The notes: generated by a model not told the origin, from the letters alone. 13,503 bases of DNA from CAZOWW01 sp964583765 (GCA_964583765.1 CAZOWW010000144.1:1-13503); one strand, 5' to 3'. Shown: positions 1 to 7,223, counted from the first letter of the stretch. Translations and numbers: made by a program.

Positions 1-1
1 G

Positions 2-1012
2 TTGACCGGGACCACGGTCATCGACCTGGACGCCTCGGTCGTGCAGGCGGGCAGCGACAAGAAGGAGAACTCCCGACCGACATACAAAGGCGGCGTCGGG
101 TTCGTGCCCAACCTGGCGGTCTGTGACAACGTGGACGACGTCCTGGTGATCGACCCGCGGCCCGGCAACGCCACCAGCAATGACGCCGGCGACAACATCG
201 CCGCGCTGAACGCCGCGGTCGCGGCGATCCCCGGGAAGTACCGGCGCCGGGTGTTGGTGCGCCTGGACGGGGCCGGGTACTCCCACAAGCTCCTGGAACA
301 CATCGCCACCAGTGGCGGCGTCAAGGGCCGCACCTGGGAGTTCTCCGTGGGGTGGGCGTGCACCGACCGGGAGATCGACGCCATCGACAAGACTCCCCGC
401 CAGGTCTGGACGCCCGGGATCGACCAGGACGGCGAGCTTCTGGCCGACGTGCGGGTCGCCGACATTCCCCCGCAAGCGGGAGGTGCCCCCACCGGCCTGC
501 TGGACCTGTCCGAATGGCATCAGAAGATCCCCGGGTTGCGGATCATCGCCCGGGACGAACCCCTGCACGCCAAGTACACCAAGCGGGCCAGCGACCGGGA
601 GAAGACCCGAGGCCGGCGCTATCAGCTGATCGCCGTGAACGCCACGCTCGGGCAGGTGGCATGGCTGGACGCCCGCCACCGCTCCCACGTGCACGTCGAG
701 GACGACATCAAGCAGGCCAAGGCCATCGGGATGAACCGGTGGCCCTCCCGCCACTGGAAGATCAACGTGGCCTGGGTCGGGGTCGTGGCCATGGCCGCCA
801 GCCTGCTGGCCGCCTTCCGACACCTGGGCCTACCCGCCGGCGACCTGCGCACGGCCTCGATCCAGACCCTGCGGTTCCGCCTGTTCGAGATCCCCGAACG
901 GATCACCCACGGCCAACGCAAGACCTGGCTGCACCTACCCGCCGACTGGTCCTGGACCCCCGACCTGACCACCACCTGGCAGACGATCAAGACCCTGCCC
1001 GCCCCCACCTGA
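2..1012 (+). CDS. IS1380-family transposase, 5' end outside the window
   Basis: This is the C-terminal part of a DDE transposase of the IS1380 family (DDE domain group 1), which cuts and pastes its own element. Numbering from the first codon here, the catalytic region shows an Asp in IDLDAS (about residues 8-10), an Asp in VRLDGAGYS (89) and a Glu in VEDDIKQAK (233), followed by the family-typical GMNRWPS. The C-terminal AFRHLGLPAGDLRTAS and RFRLFEIP stretches are also typical. Family members are usually about 430-470 residues, so some 100 or more N-terminal residues lie left of position 1; the TTG at position 2 is only where the window cuts in, not a credible start. The reading frame is uninterrupted in the visible part, so the element may still be active. 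The family assignment is by recognised motifs, not by a search. Confidence 0.9.
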   Translation: MTGTTVIDLDASVVQAGSDKKENSRPTYKGGVGFVPNLAVCDNVDDVLVIDPRPGNATSNDAGDNIAALNAAVAAIPGKYRRRVLVRLDGAGYSHKLLEHIATSGGVKGRTWEFSVGWACTDREIDAIDKTPRQVWTPGIDQDGELLADVRVADIPPQAGGAPTGLLDLSEWHQKIPGLRIIARDEPLHAKYTKRASDREKTRGRRYQLIAVNATLGQVAWLDARHRSHVHVEDDIKQAKAIGMNRWPSRHWKINVAWVGVVAMAASLLAAFRHLGLPAGDLRTASIQTLRFRLFEIPERITHGQRKTWLHLPADWSWTPDLTTTWQTIKTLPAPT

Positions 1013-1185
1013 CCCCCACCCCGAGCATCCCTACGACCAGGAGCGAACTTCACCGGCTTGTGGAACCCGGCGCCACCGACACGGCAGTCGGCCCCCCACC
1101 CATGCCCACCGAACGGAACCCATGATCAAAAAGCTCGGCCCCTCAAGCACAGGACCACCCCTGCCACACCCCTGAAAGGTTCAGG
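1013..1185 (+). mobile_element. IS1380 3' flank and candidate right end
   Basis: After the transposase stop there are about 170 bases without coding content. They end in the short inverted sequence CCTGAAAGGTTCAGG (1171-1185), whose arms are CCTGAA and TTCAGG. A terminus at this distance behind the transposase gene is reasonable for an IS1380 element, which is why I place the right end at about 1185. The left end is outside the window, so the terminal inverted repeat and the short target duplication cannot be verified here. Confidence 0.4.
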
Positions 1186-1330
1186 CCAGGACCGCACGCA
1201 GGACCGCTTCGCCGCATTGAATGACCGCCGCGGGACTTGAATCGGGGGCCTGAAGGATGCCGGCGTGCGCGTGGAGCGCTCGGCAAATGGATTCGACAGC
1301 CTGATTCAATTCCTTCGACTCTGCAGACAT
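1181..1330 (-). pseudogene. Small hypothetical ORF, possibly cut short by the IS
   Basis: A 49-residue ORF starts at ATG 1330-1328 with a good ribosome binding site (GGGGGAA, about four bases upstream) and ends in a TGA at 1183-1181. The protein is probably helical and amphipathic (MSAESKELNQAVESICRALH at the N-terminus, EAVLRAVLA at the C-terminus) and contains no recognisable catalytic motif. Its stop codon lies within the candidate IS end at 1171-1185, so the original reading frame probably continued and was truncated by the insertion. Its codon use is less GC-rich at third positions than that of the surrounding genes. A longer overlapping reading through the same frame back to 2134 has no believable upstream protein, so I start at 1330. 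It could also be a chance ORF. Confidence 0.4.
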
Positions 1331-1985
1331 CAATTCCCCCGATAGCGGCGAGGAGGCTCTTGCCGGTTCAGCGTGATCCCTGGCGGTAGCAGGCTCGTGG
1401 CCCGGCGACGGAAGGGGAGTTGGTGAGACAACCGCCCGATGAGCACCACGAGCCGTGATCGAGCCTATGGGCCTGCGGCGTGATGCCGCGAAAGGACCCG
1501 GGGAACCTCTGGCCTTGTAGGGGTCAATCGGCCTGGGTACCGTGGGGTCGACGCCGCGGGCGAGCACATGTGCCGGGTCGTCGTGCGGGCCCAGGATGCC
1601 GAGGCCCGGGGCCCTGCGTGCGGGGTGCTGGCCCCCGGGTGCATCTGCAGTACGCCAGCGCGCCCGCGACACCCCGGTCGCCTGCGGGGTGAAGACCTGG
1701 TGACGCATGCGCCGGTTCGTGTGCCGGGAGCCGGTGCATCCACGACGCCTTTTCACCGAGCCCCCGAGCCGCTGGCCACCCGGGCGCGGATGCGGACGAA
1801 GCGGGATCCGAGCCTCTACGCCGGCGCTGGGCACGAAGCTCATCCAGTCGGGCGCGGCCGCGTGCCGTTCGCCTGCGCGTTCGACACACCCCCTCACGCC
1901 CCCGCGGACCTGACCTCGGGGACGTCCGTCACCGGCTAACGTCCCCTCGCAGGGATCACCACGGTGCGACGACGGCAGGTGGACG
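1331..1985. other. Gene-poor stretch with a transposase remnant
   Basis: No intact gene is visible. Long ORFs on both strands here are arginine/proline-rich, as expected from GC-rich sequence read in the wrong frame. The one interpretable part is the ISL3-like remnant at about 1544-1800. Confidence 0.6.
1544..1800 (+). pseudogene. ISL3-family transposase remnant (N-terminal zinc-finger region)
   Basis: Three successive plus-strand frames together give the N-terminal part of an ISL3-type transposase. The first (about 1547-1635) reads GVDAAGEHMCRVVVRAQ followed by EARGPACG. The second (about 1633-1692) reads PRVHLQYASAPATPRSPAG, matching the SRVHSRYxRRLxDxPxxG block. The third (from 1704) reads RMRRFVCREPVHPRRLFTEP, matching the VRRFxCxxPxCPRRTFxE block. 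A TGA at 1701-1703 precedes the last block, and two frame changes are needed, so the gene is dead. The first Cys of the usual CPxCG pair is replaced by Gly. The catalytic core is absent. The assignment rests on remembered family blocks and the order in which they occur. Confidence 0.55.
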
Positions 1986-2627
1986 GTGGGTGCCAAGGAC
2001 TGGATGCTCGCGTTCTGCGAGAAGGACGCCCGCGCTGTCCTGCGCGGTGGTCCTTCTCTCGAGCGGGCCAGGGCCCGCATCGTGGCCGAGCGCCTGTTGC
2101 CCGGATGCACGCTGGCGGAGATCGAGGACGGCACGCTCGGGGAGAACGCGAACCCGCGCGACGACCTGATCTACGTCGGCACATTCGACGGTCTGACGCT
2201 CGTGTGCACCGGTCTCGCGGCCCTGGACTGCCCCTCGCAGTTGCCGCATCGACTCCTGACCGCCGTCCCCTCGTCCCGGGTCTACCTGCACGCCATGCAC
2301 AGCGTGGTCGACTGGTTCGCCTACGCGGTGTGGATCGACGGAGCCCTGCACCGTGCGCTCAGCCTTGCCCCCGACCCCGGAATCCTGGAGAACATCGGGA
2401 CACCCTGGGCCTTCGAGGAGCCCTACTGGAACGGCGAGCGCCCGGTGTTCGACCCCCAGGACCTCGACCCGGATGAGGAGCCCTATCCCTTCGCCTTCCA
2501 CCCGCTGGAGTTCGCCGAGTCCGCGCTCCAAGAGCTCCTCGGCATCACGTTCGAGGGCACTGCCCGGCCCGAGGACGTGGACCCGATGGAGATCCCCCTG
2601 GCAGGCTTCAGGATCATCCGGGGATAA
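1986..2627 (+). CDS. DUF6928 family protein
   Basis: This 213-residue cytoplasmic protein has no signal peptide or membrane segment. It carries the features I associate with the actinobacterial DUF6928 family: an MGAKDWML start, a LLPGCTLAEIEDGTL block (about 37-51), the YLHAMHSVVDWFAYAVW core (about 100-116), SLAPDPGILENIGTPWAFE (about 125-143), and a YPFAFHPLEFAESALQELLG C-terminal block. The GTG at 1986 is preferred because it begins the conserved N-terminus and has a purine-rich GGCAGGTGG just upstream. No biochemical role is established for the family. It stands alone on its strand between transposon remnants, so the neighbours give no clue to its job. The reading frame is intact and of normal length. 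Confidence 0.85.
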   Translation: MGAKDWMLAFCEKDARAVLRGGPSLERARARIVAERLLPGCTLAEIEDGTLGENANPRDDLIYVGTFDGLTLVCTGLAALDCPSQLPHRLLTAVPSSRVYLHAMHSVVDWFAYAVWIDGALHRALSLAPDPGILENIGTPWAFEEPYWNGERPVFDPQDLDPDEEPYPFAFHPLEFAESALQELLGITFEGTARPEDVDPMEIPLAGFRIIRG

Positions 2628-3280
2628 GTCCGGCTCCTCGCACTGAGCCACGGACAGGCCCGATTCAGCGGATGACGACAGGGCGACGAGGATCGTGGAC
2701 GAAGAGACCTCCACCCGGCTGCACCAGCTGAGGGCCGCCAAGGACGATGCCGTTTCCCGGTCGCCGGTTGATCCCCAGGATCCGGCACGCCTCGGAGTTG
2801 CTCACCCCCGCGCGATCAACCGACCAAACTGCCCCCGCATCGCCGTCTGCGGCTCCGGACCCGGCCGATCACGACCAGCCATCGCAACTCCCAACCCCAG
2901 GTGTTGCGACGATCGCTGGAATCCGCTTGGGGTAACCAGTGGCGCCCTCAGGACCGGGTCGCCCTCAGCCAAGCGCCACGACCTCGCCCGTCATCCTCGA
3001 ACACGAAGAAGCGCCACGCTCCGGCCGGCCGGCCCTGCGACCCAGCCAGCCACGCCAACTTTCTCACCGCAGGCGATCTGACCGGTGACATCGGCACGTG
3101 GCTCCCAGCAGCGAAGGAAGTCCCAAACCCTGCGCGACACGACGTGGCCAGTCCACCGGGGTGGGCATGCCGCCCCAGAATGGATCACACGGGAGATGCC
3201 GGGCTGGCGAACACCGGGACGGTGCCGCGAGAAGGGGCACTCTTCCCGACACGGCCAGGATGACTACCGGGGAGGACGGC
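2628..3280. other. 653-base stretch without a recognisable gene
   Basis: Several short ORFs exist on both strands (for example 2695-3081 plus and 2991-3188 minus), but none has a recognisable domain, a convincing start or codon use matching the neighbours. I see no tRNA, terminator-grade hairpin or transposase motif. It may be decayed sequence like the flanking stretches. The last ten or so bases carry the ribosome binding site of the next gene. Confidence 0.5.
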
Positions 3281-3700
3281 ATGGGCACGTGGGATGTCGG
3301 GCCCTTCGACAACGACAACGCGGCCGACTGGTGTGGTGAGTTGCAGGATGCCGAACCAGGTCAACGCCCAGCCATCATCACCGGAGCGTTGCGCCAGGCT
3401 GCCGGCGAAGAGGGCTACCTGGAGTGCCCCGAAGCGGCCGAAGCCATCGCCGCCGCTGCGGTCGTGGCAGCGGCCCTGCCCGGCGCCGAGATCGTCAACT
3501 CCGCCTACGCACCCAACTTCCTCAGCAACCCGGCCCAGCTGGAGCTCCCGGCCACGACGCTCGCCCTGGCTATAGCAGCTCTGGATCGGATCATCGGGGA
3601 GCACTCAGAATGGCGCGACCTGTGGGTCGACAGCGACTCCGAGCCCGAGGCCCTCGCCGTCATCACCTCCCTGCGCGAGCACCTCGCGACAGCCCAGTAG
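3281..3700 (+). CDS. DUF4259 family protein
   Basis: This is a 139-residue cytoplasmic protein. The MGTWDVGPFDNDNAADWCGEL N-terminal region is the hallmark of DUF4259, a widespread small bacterial family of unknown function. The middle is Ala-rich and helical (EAAEAIAAAAVVAAALPG, about residues 48-65), and the C-terminus carries a WRDLWVDSDS segment. The ATG at 3281 is chosen over an in-frame ATG at 3260 because it begins the conserved motif and has a strong GGGGAGGA ribosome binding site immediately upstream. Length and frame are normal for the family. DUF4259 genes are often found singly, and here too there is no operon partner: the next genes are a transposon remnant and an unrelated surface protein. 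I do not know what the protein does. Confidence 0.87.
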   Translation: MGTWDVGPFDNDNAADWCGELQDAEPGQRPAIITGALRQAAGEEGYLECPEAAEAIAAAAVVAAALPGAEIVNSAYAPNFLSNPAQLELPATTLALAIAALDRIIGEHSEWRDLWVDSDSEPEALAVITSLREHLATAQ

Positions 3701-3830
3701 CAGCACGGGTTCGACTCGCAACGCCGGCCCACCCGCGCCCACTCATGTACGTGGATCCGCCTCTCCCGGCCTGCGCCAGGCACCCTCGGGTCGCCGCAGA
3801 ACCATCAGAAATGCCCGCGACCGGGCACGG

Positions 3831-3840
3831 TGACATGTCA
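3831..3840. repeat. TGACATGTCA palindrome, possible IS21 end
   Basis: This perfect 10-base palindrome lies 28 bases beyond the stop codon of the IstB remnant. It is followed on the plus strand by AACCTGGCTCACCC; repeats of the TGGCTCA kind are common in the ends of IS21-family elements. It is therefore a reasonable candidate for the outer edge of the inserted element. The partner end is gone. Confidence 0.35.
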
Positions 3841-3868
3841 ACCTGGCTCACCCTCCACCGGGACGGCT

Positions 3869-4060
3869 TCAGTTGGCTCCCCGTTGGGGGCGTTGGGTGC
3901 AGGTGTGGGCCAGGTGGTAGGAGGTGGTGCCGGTCTCGATGAGGTGGCCGTTGAAGGTGAGGCGGTCCACGATCACGGCGCACGCACAGGGGCCGTGAAG
4001 GTCGTTGGTCGCCCGGAGGACGGTCCGTCGGTCTCGATGGCAATCACGCCACAGCCGCAC
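3869..4060 (-). pseudogene. IstB-like ATP-binding protein remnant (IS21 family), C-terminal end only
   Basis: The minus-strand frame contains VIVDRLTFNGHLIETGTTSY and then HLAHT, which is the C-terminal end of IS21-family IstB, the AAA+ helper of the IstA transposase. The usual block is (A/V)IVDRLTFxGxIIETGTxSYRLA. Recognisable similarity begins near position 4012 with ATNDLH, which appears joined directly to the final block by a small deletion. The Walker A and B motifs and the rest of IstB (more than 200 residues) are missing, and no istA is present. This is a dead fragment left by a deletion or a later rearrangement. The TGA stop at 3871-3869 is probably the original one. Confidence 0.6.
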
Positions 4061-4341
4061 GCCACCTCCACCGAGGACATGGCCACGCTGACGTCGTTGG
4101 GGACCGCTCCGCGGGACGTGACCGCCGCAACCGTCCGATTCCGCAGATCGTGCCGCGTTCCCGGCAACAACCGCCGTGCGTTCCGGAATACCGGCCTCGG
4201 CAGGCAGGAATCGAACGCATACTGCTCATGACAGATCAACGCGCCTTGTCAGATGCGGCCTCCGTCATCATTCATGGCGGTTGCCTTCGGAGCGCCCTGT
4301 CGGAACCAGATGGGCGATATGCGTTGATTCAGGAGGTCGAC

Positions 4342-5295
4342 ATGCCTCGACTCGCTCAGGTCCCTCACACACGGTGGATCGCCGGCACAGCCACGCTGGG
4401 CACCCTCCTCGGCCTGCTGCTGTTCACCGCGCCGGCCGTCGCGGCAAGCAGCGTCTCCGTCTCGCCGTCCACCGTGGTGGCCGGCGGCACGGTGGTCATC
4501 ACGGGGACGATCCCGACCACCGGGGACCAGTCCTGCCTCCAGGACGACGCCGCGATCATCACCTCGACCGGTGCGTTGTTCCCGCCGGACGGATTCGGAC
4601 CGCAGGCCTCCCGCGATGCCTCAGGTGCCTTCCACATCGCCTACACCGTCGCGACCTCCACGCCGGCGGGAACCTACGCCATCGGATTGCGCTGCGGCGG
4701 CGGCAACGTCGGCGTCAGCACCACCCTGCGGGTCAAGACGCCGGCCGTCGCGGCAAGCAGTGTCTCGGTGTCGCCGTCCACGGTGCTGGCCGGCGGCACG
4801 GTGGTCATCACGGGCGCGATCCCGACCACCGGGGACCAGTCCTGCCTCCAGGACGACGTCGCAATCATCACCTCGACCGGTGCGTTGTTCCCGCCGGACG
4901 GATTCGGACCGCAAGCGTCCCGCGATGCCTCAGGTGCCTTCCACATCGACTACACCGTGCCCACCTCCACGCCGGCGGGAACCTACGCCATCGGACTGCG
5001 CTGTGGCGGCAGCAATATCGGCGTCAACACCACCCTGCGGGTGAAGGCCCGGGTACGGCACACGTCCAGTGGCGCACCAGCCACCGCGACACGCAGCGTC
5101 TCGGTGTCGCCGTCCACGACGGTGACCGCCACCGCGACCCGCACTGTCTCGGTGTCGCCGTCCACCGTGGTGACCGGCGGAGCAAGCGGCGGAACCCACG
5201 CTCGGTGGTGGCTCGTAGCCGGTTCGGCCGCCGCGGCGCTTGCCGTGCTCCTCGCCGTCGCCCTGGTGTGGCGTCGGCGTCGCCAGCGTTCCTGA
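4342..5295 (+). CDS. Membrane-anchored surface protein with two Ig-like repeats
   Basis: This 317-residue exported protein has an N-terminal signal peptide (about 1-32, hydrophobic TLGTLLGLLLFTAPAVAA), two nearly identical repeats of 103 residues (each SSVSVSPSTV to TTLRVK, with one Cys in DQSC and one in LRCGG), and a Thr/Ser-rich stalk with two 16-residue units containing SVSVSPST. It ends in a transmembrane helix (WWLVAGSAAAALAVLLAVALVW) and a basic tail RRRRQRS. The repeats look like bacterial Ig-like beta-sandwich domains; the Cys pair may form a disulfide. No LPXTG motif is present, so anchoring is by the helix. An ideal AGGAGGT ribosome binding site (4331-4337) fixes the start at ATG 4342, although the frame is open further upstream. 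It stands alone, so an adhesive or structural envelope role is only inferred. Confidence 0.88.
   Translation: MPRLAQVPHTRWIAGTATLGTLLGLLLFTAPAVAASSVSVSPSTVVAGGTVVITGTIPTTGDQSCLQDDAAIITSTGALFPPDGFGPQASRDASGAFHIAYTVATSTPAGTYAIGLRCGGGNVGVSTTLRVKTPAVAASSVSVSPSTVLAGGTVVITGAIPTTGDQSCLQDDVAIITSTGALFPPDGFGPQASRDASGAFHIDYTVPTSTPAGTYAIGLRCGGSNIGVNTTLRVKARVRHTSSGAPATATRSVSVSPSTTVTATATRTVSVSPSTVVTGGASGGTHARWWLVAGSAAAALAVLLAVALVWRRRRQRS
4430..5047 (+). repeat. Tandem duplication, two 309-base units
   Basis: Unit 1 (about 4430-4738) and unit 2 (about 4739-5047) are 309 bases (103 codons) each and match almost base for base, with roughly eight amino-acid differences between them. The left edge of each unit is CGCCGGCCGTCGCGGCAAGC. 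The high identity points to a recent duplication or ongoing homogenisation. Confidence 0.9.
5080..5173 (+). repeat. 48-base stalk repeat
   Basis: Two units with a 48-base period start at 5080 and 5128. Each encodes 16 residues of the form ATATR(S/T)VSVSPST(T/V)VT. They reuse the first strand of the Ig-like repeat without the rest of the domain, making a flexible stalk before the transmembrane helix. Confidence 0.75.
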
Positions 5296-5704
5296 CCGGT
5301 CGGCTCTTCGACGGTGGGTCCACCCCGAGCGTTATCTCCGGGGGCGCGTTGGCCCGTCTGACCTGGACTCGCCGGCCCGGACCCGCATTCGGAACACACA
5401 CCGTCGACGGATACGGCCGGGTGGCCGGCAGTAGCGGCGGAGATCGTGTCCCGGACCTGCAGGGGCAGGGATCTCACACCGTGTTTCGCGATCAGTTCCT
5501 TGCCGCCGACGACCCCCGTACAGGGAATCCTTTCCAACCTGAGTCTCTGCAGCTCACAGGCACCGTCCCGACTCCTTGCAACATCTCGACCAGACGCAGG
5601 AACTGCTGATCGGTGCCCTCGCCCCAGCCGATCGAGCCTGGCGCCGCGCTTGCGCTGACGGCCCATCAGGCAGGTTGAAATGGGCTCACGCATCGAGGGC
5701 CCAC

Positions 5705-5718
5705 CGGCATCGATGCCG
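5705..5718. promoter_or_regulatory. 14-base perfect palindrome, candidate operator
   Basis: CGGCATCGATGCCG is perfectly symmetrical and lies about 180 bases upstream of the regulator's GTG, in otherwise non-coding sequence. Size and position fit a dimeric repressor site, but no cognate protein is known. Confidence 0.3.
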
Positions 5719-5862
5719 TGGCCGCAGGGACAGGGTGGGTGCTCCGGGACGATCAGGTCGGTCGTGTTCGATGTCGGGGGGTCAAGCCCCGGGGGACGCT
5801 GACAGAACGAGGGTTCCCCGGGGCGACGGGTCCCGTCCGACAAGATCGGCCGCGCAGAGAGG

Positions 5863-5895
5863 CTCCCTTCCGCCATTCTGGGTGCCGGAAGGGAG
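5863..5895 (+). promoter_or_regulatory. Hairpin covering the ribosome binding site of the SARP-like gene
   Basis: CTCCCTTCCG (5863-5872) and CGGAAGGGAG (5886-5895) are exact reverse complements, separated by a 13-base loop. The right arm contains nearly all of the GGGAGG ribosome binding site (5891-5896) of the GTG start at 5901. In mRNA the stem would hide the site, suggesting translational control of the regulator. Confidence 0.55.
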
Positions 5896-5900
5896 GTCGA

Positions 5901-7223
5901 GTGGCCAGGTTCCGACTGATGGGCGAGGTGGAGTTGCTGGCCGGCGCGCGCCGGTTCGGCCCTGGGCCACCGCAACGGCGCGCCCTGCTCGCCGCCCTGC
6001 TTGTCGACCTGGGCACTCCGCTGGCCGTAGAGGCGCTGGTCCGTCGGCTCTGGGACGGCGCCGAGCCCTCGGCAGCACGGAACGGCCTGTACGTGAACCT
6101 CACGGGCCTGCGTCGGCTGTTCGCCGAGGCCATGCCGGACGGTGCGACCCGGATCGAACGGATCCCGTCCGGGTATCTCCTCACGATCTGCCCGCAGCAG
6201 GTCGATCTGCACCAGGGTCGCCAGTTCGCCACCCGCGCTGCGGACGCCCCGGACGAGCCCGCGCGGGTCCGCCTGCTGCGATCGGCCCTGCGCTGCTGGG
6301 AGGGCGACCCGCTGCCCGGAGTGGAAGGTGCCTGGGCCCAACGGGTCCGAGAGGGCCTACGGGGCCGGCGGCTGGCTACGCTCCTGAGCTGGGCGGGGGC
6401 GACGGCACGGACCGGCCGGACGGAGGCGGTACTACCACCCCTGGAACGGGCCGCGGCCGACCACCCCCGTTCCGAGGCCCTGGCCGCGCTCCGGATGCAG
6501 GCACTGGCTCTGGTCGGACGCCGCGCCGAGGCGCTGGAGTGCTTCGCCCGGGTGCGCAACCACCTGGCCGCGACCGGCGGGAGGCCCGGCCAGGCGCTCG
6601 TCCGGCTCAACAGCGCCCTGCTGGGCACCGTCGACGTCGGGTGGCCCACCGGTCCCGAGGGCCTTCCCGGGGCTGGCGGTGAACCCGTGCCCGCTCGGGT
6701 GGTCGTGGTGACCGGGGAACCGGGCGTGGATGCCGGCTCGGTCGCTCTGCGGTGGGCCCGGGAGGTCGCCGAAGACCACCCGGACGGGGTGCACGTGGCC
6801 GACCTGGGCGTGGGGGCCGAGGCCGAGGCGACCGACCGAGCCCTGGCCGGGGTGCTCAACGCCCTCGGCGTGCCGGCGGCCGAGCTGCCCGAAGATCCGG
6901 CCGAACGCTCCGCCCGGTTCCGCACCCTCGTCGCGCGCCGCCGCATGGTGCTCGTGCTGTTGGGCGCCCGGTCGGCCGAGCAGGTCCGTCCGCTGCTACC
7001 CGGCACCGCGGACAGTCTCGTCCTGGTGACCAGCGAGGAGCCGCTCGCCGGTCTGGTGGTCCGGGACGGGGCCCGCCGGGTGGTCGCCTCCTCGGAGGCG
7101 ACAGCGGTCGGCTGCCGTTGGCCGTGCCCCTGGCGGTCACCGTGCCCGCTGGTCAGTCCGCCACCATGCCCGACCCTGCCGGTGTCGATCCCGCCAGACC
7201 TGGCCCTACCCCCGCCCGGGTGA
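5901..7223 (+). CDS. SARP-like transcriptional regulator with degenerate ATPase region
   Basis: This 440-residue cytoplasmic DNA-binding regulator belongs to the SARP/AfsR-like group. Residues about 1-90 form an OmpR-type winged helix (FRLMGEVEL, QRRALLAALLVDLGTPL, LVRRLWDGAEP, LYVNLTGLRRLF, then IPSGYLL). Residues about 95-245 form the bacterial transcriptional activation domain (LRCWEGDPLPGVEGAWAQRV; EALAALRMQALALVGRRAEA; LLG end). Residues about 270-400 resemble the AfsR-type NB-ARC ATPase, but the P-loop reads GEPGVDAGS with no Lys, and the Walker B equivalent reads MVLVLLGARSAEQ where LVLDNA is usual. Similarity stops after VRDGARRV, and the last 45 or so residues are proline-rich. GTG 5901 is chosen because the domain begins there, after GGGAGG. 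SARPs activate nearby clusters by binding direct repeats. Its target here is inferred, not shown. Confidence 0.82.
   Translation: MARFRLMGEVELLAGARRFGPGPPQRRALLAALLVDLGTPLAVEALVRRLWDGAEPSAARNGLYVNLTGLRRLFAEAMPDGATRIERIPSGYLLTICPQQVDLHQGRQFATRAADAPDEPARVRLLRSALRCWEGDPLPGVEGAWAQRVREGLRGRRLATLLSWAGATARTGRTEAVLPPLERAAADHPRSEALAALRMQALALVGRRAEALECFARVRNHLAATGGRPGQALVRLNSALLGTVDVGWPTGPEGLPGAGGEPVPARVVVVTGEPGVDAGSVALRWAREVAEDHPDGVHVADLGVGAEAEATDRALAGVLNALGVPAAELPEDPAERSARFRTLVARRRMVLVLLGARSAEQVRPLLPGTADSLVLVTSEEPLAGLVVRDGARRVVASSEATAVGCRWPCPWRSPCPLVSPPPCPTLPVSIPPDLALPPPG

Larger units (their letters stand above)
3701..4341. other. Gene-poor stretch with IS21 debris
   Basis: No intact gene is seen. 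The left half contains the IstB remnant and its probable IS end (3831-4060). The right half (about 4061-4330) holds only short unrecognised ORFs and the upstream region of the surface-protein gene. No promoter could be picked with confidence. Confidence 0.55.
5296..5900. other. 605-base stretch without a recognisable gene
   Basis: Short ORFs in all frames lack recognisable domains. The minus-strand ORF spanning 4983-6341 overlaps real genes at both ends and looks like a shadow. The stretch contains a 14-base palindrome (5705-5718) and the hairpin over the regulator's ribosome binding site (5863-5895). Any promoter of the regulator must lie here, but no clear -35/-10 pair could be assigned. 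Confidence 0.5.

Noticed and set aside
1181..2134. Full 317-residue version of the minus-strand ORF ending at 1181
   Set aside because: The upstream 268 residues are shadow-like and overlap the start of the DUF6928 gene on the opposite strand. Only the final 49 residues look like protein.
2695..3081. Plus-strand ORF of 128 residues in the 2.6-3.3 kb gap
   Set aside because: The first 25 residues look protein-like, but the rest is Pro/Arg-rich without motifs and there is no ribosome binding site.
3700..3740. T-loop-like GGTTCGACTC, a possible tRNA end
   Set aside because: The flanking bases do not pair to form a T-stem, and no anticodon or acceptor stem can be built around it.
5718..5900. 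Upstream in-frame extension of the SARP-like gene
   Set aside because: The added 61 residues show no family similarity. The winged-helix domain begins at GTG 5901, which has its own ribosome binding site.
4983..6341. Minus-strand ORF of 452 residues across the 5.3-5.9 kb gap
   Set aside because: It overlaps both the surface-protein gene and the regulator on the opposite strand, has no domain, and its middle portion in the gap resembles no known protein.
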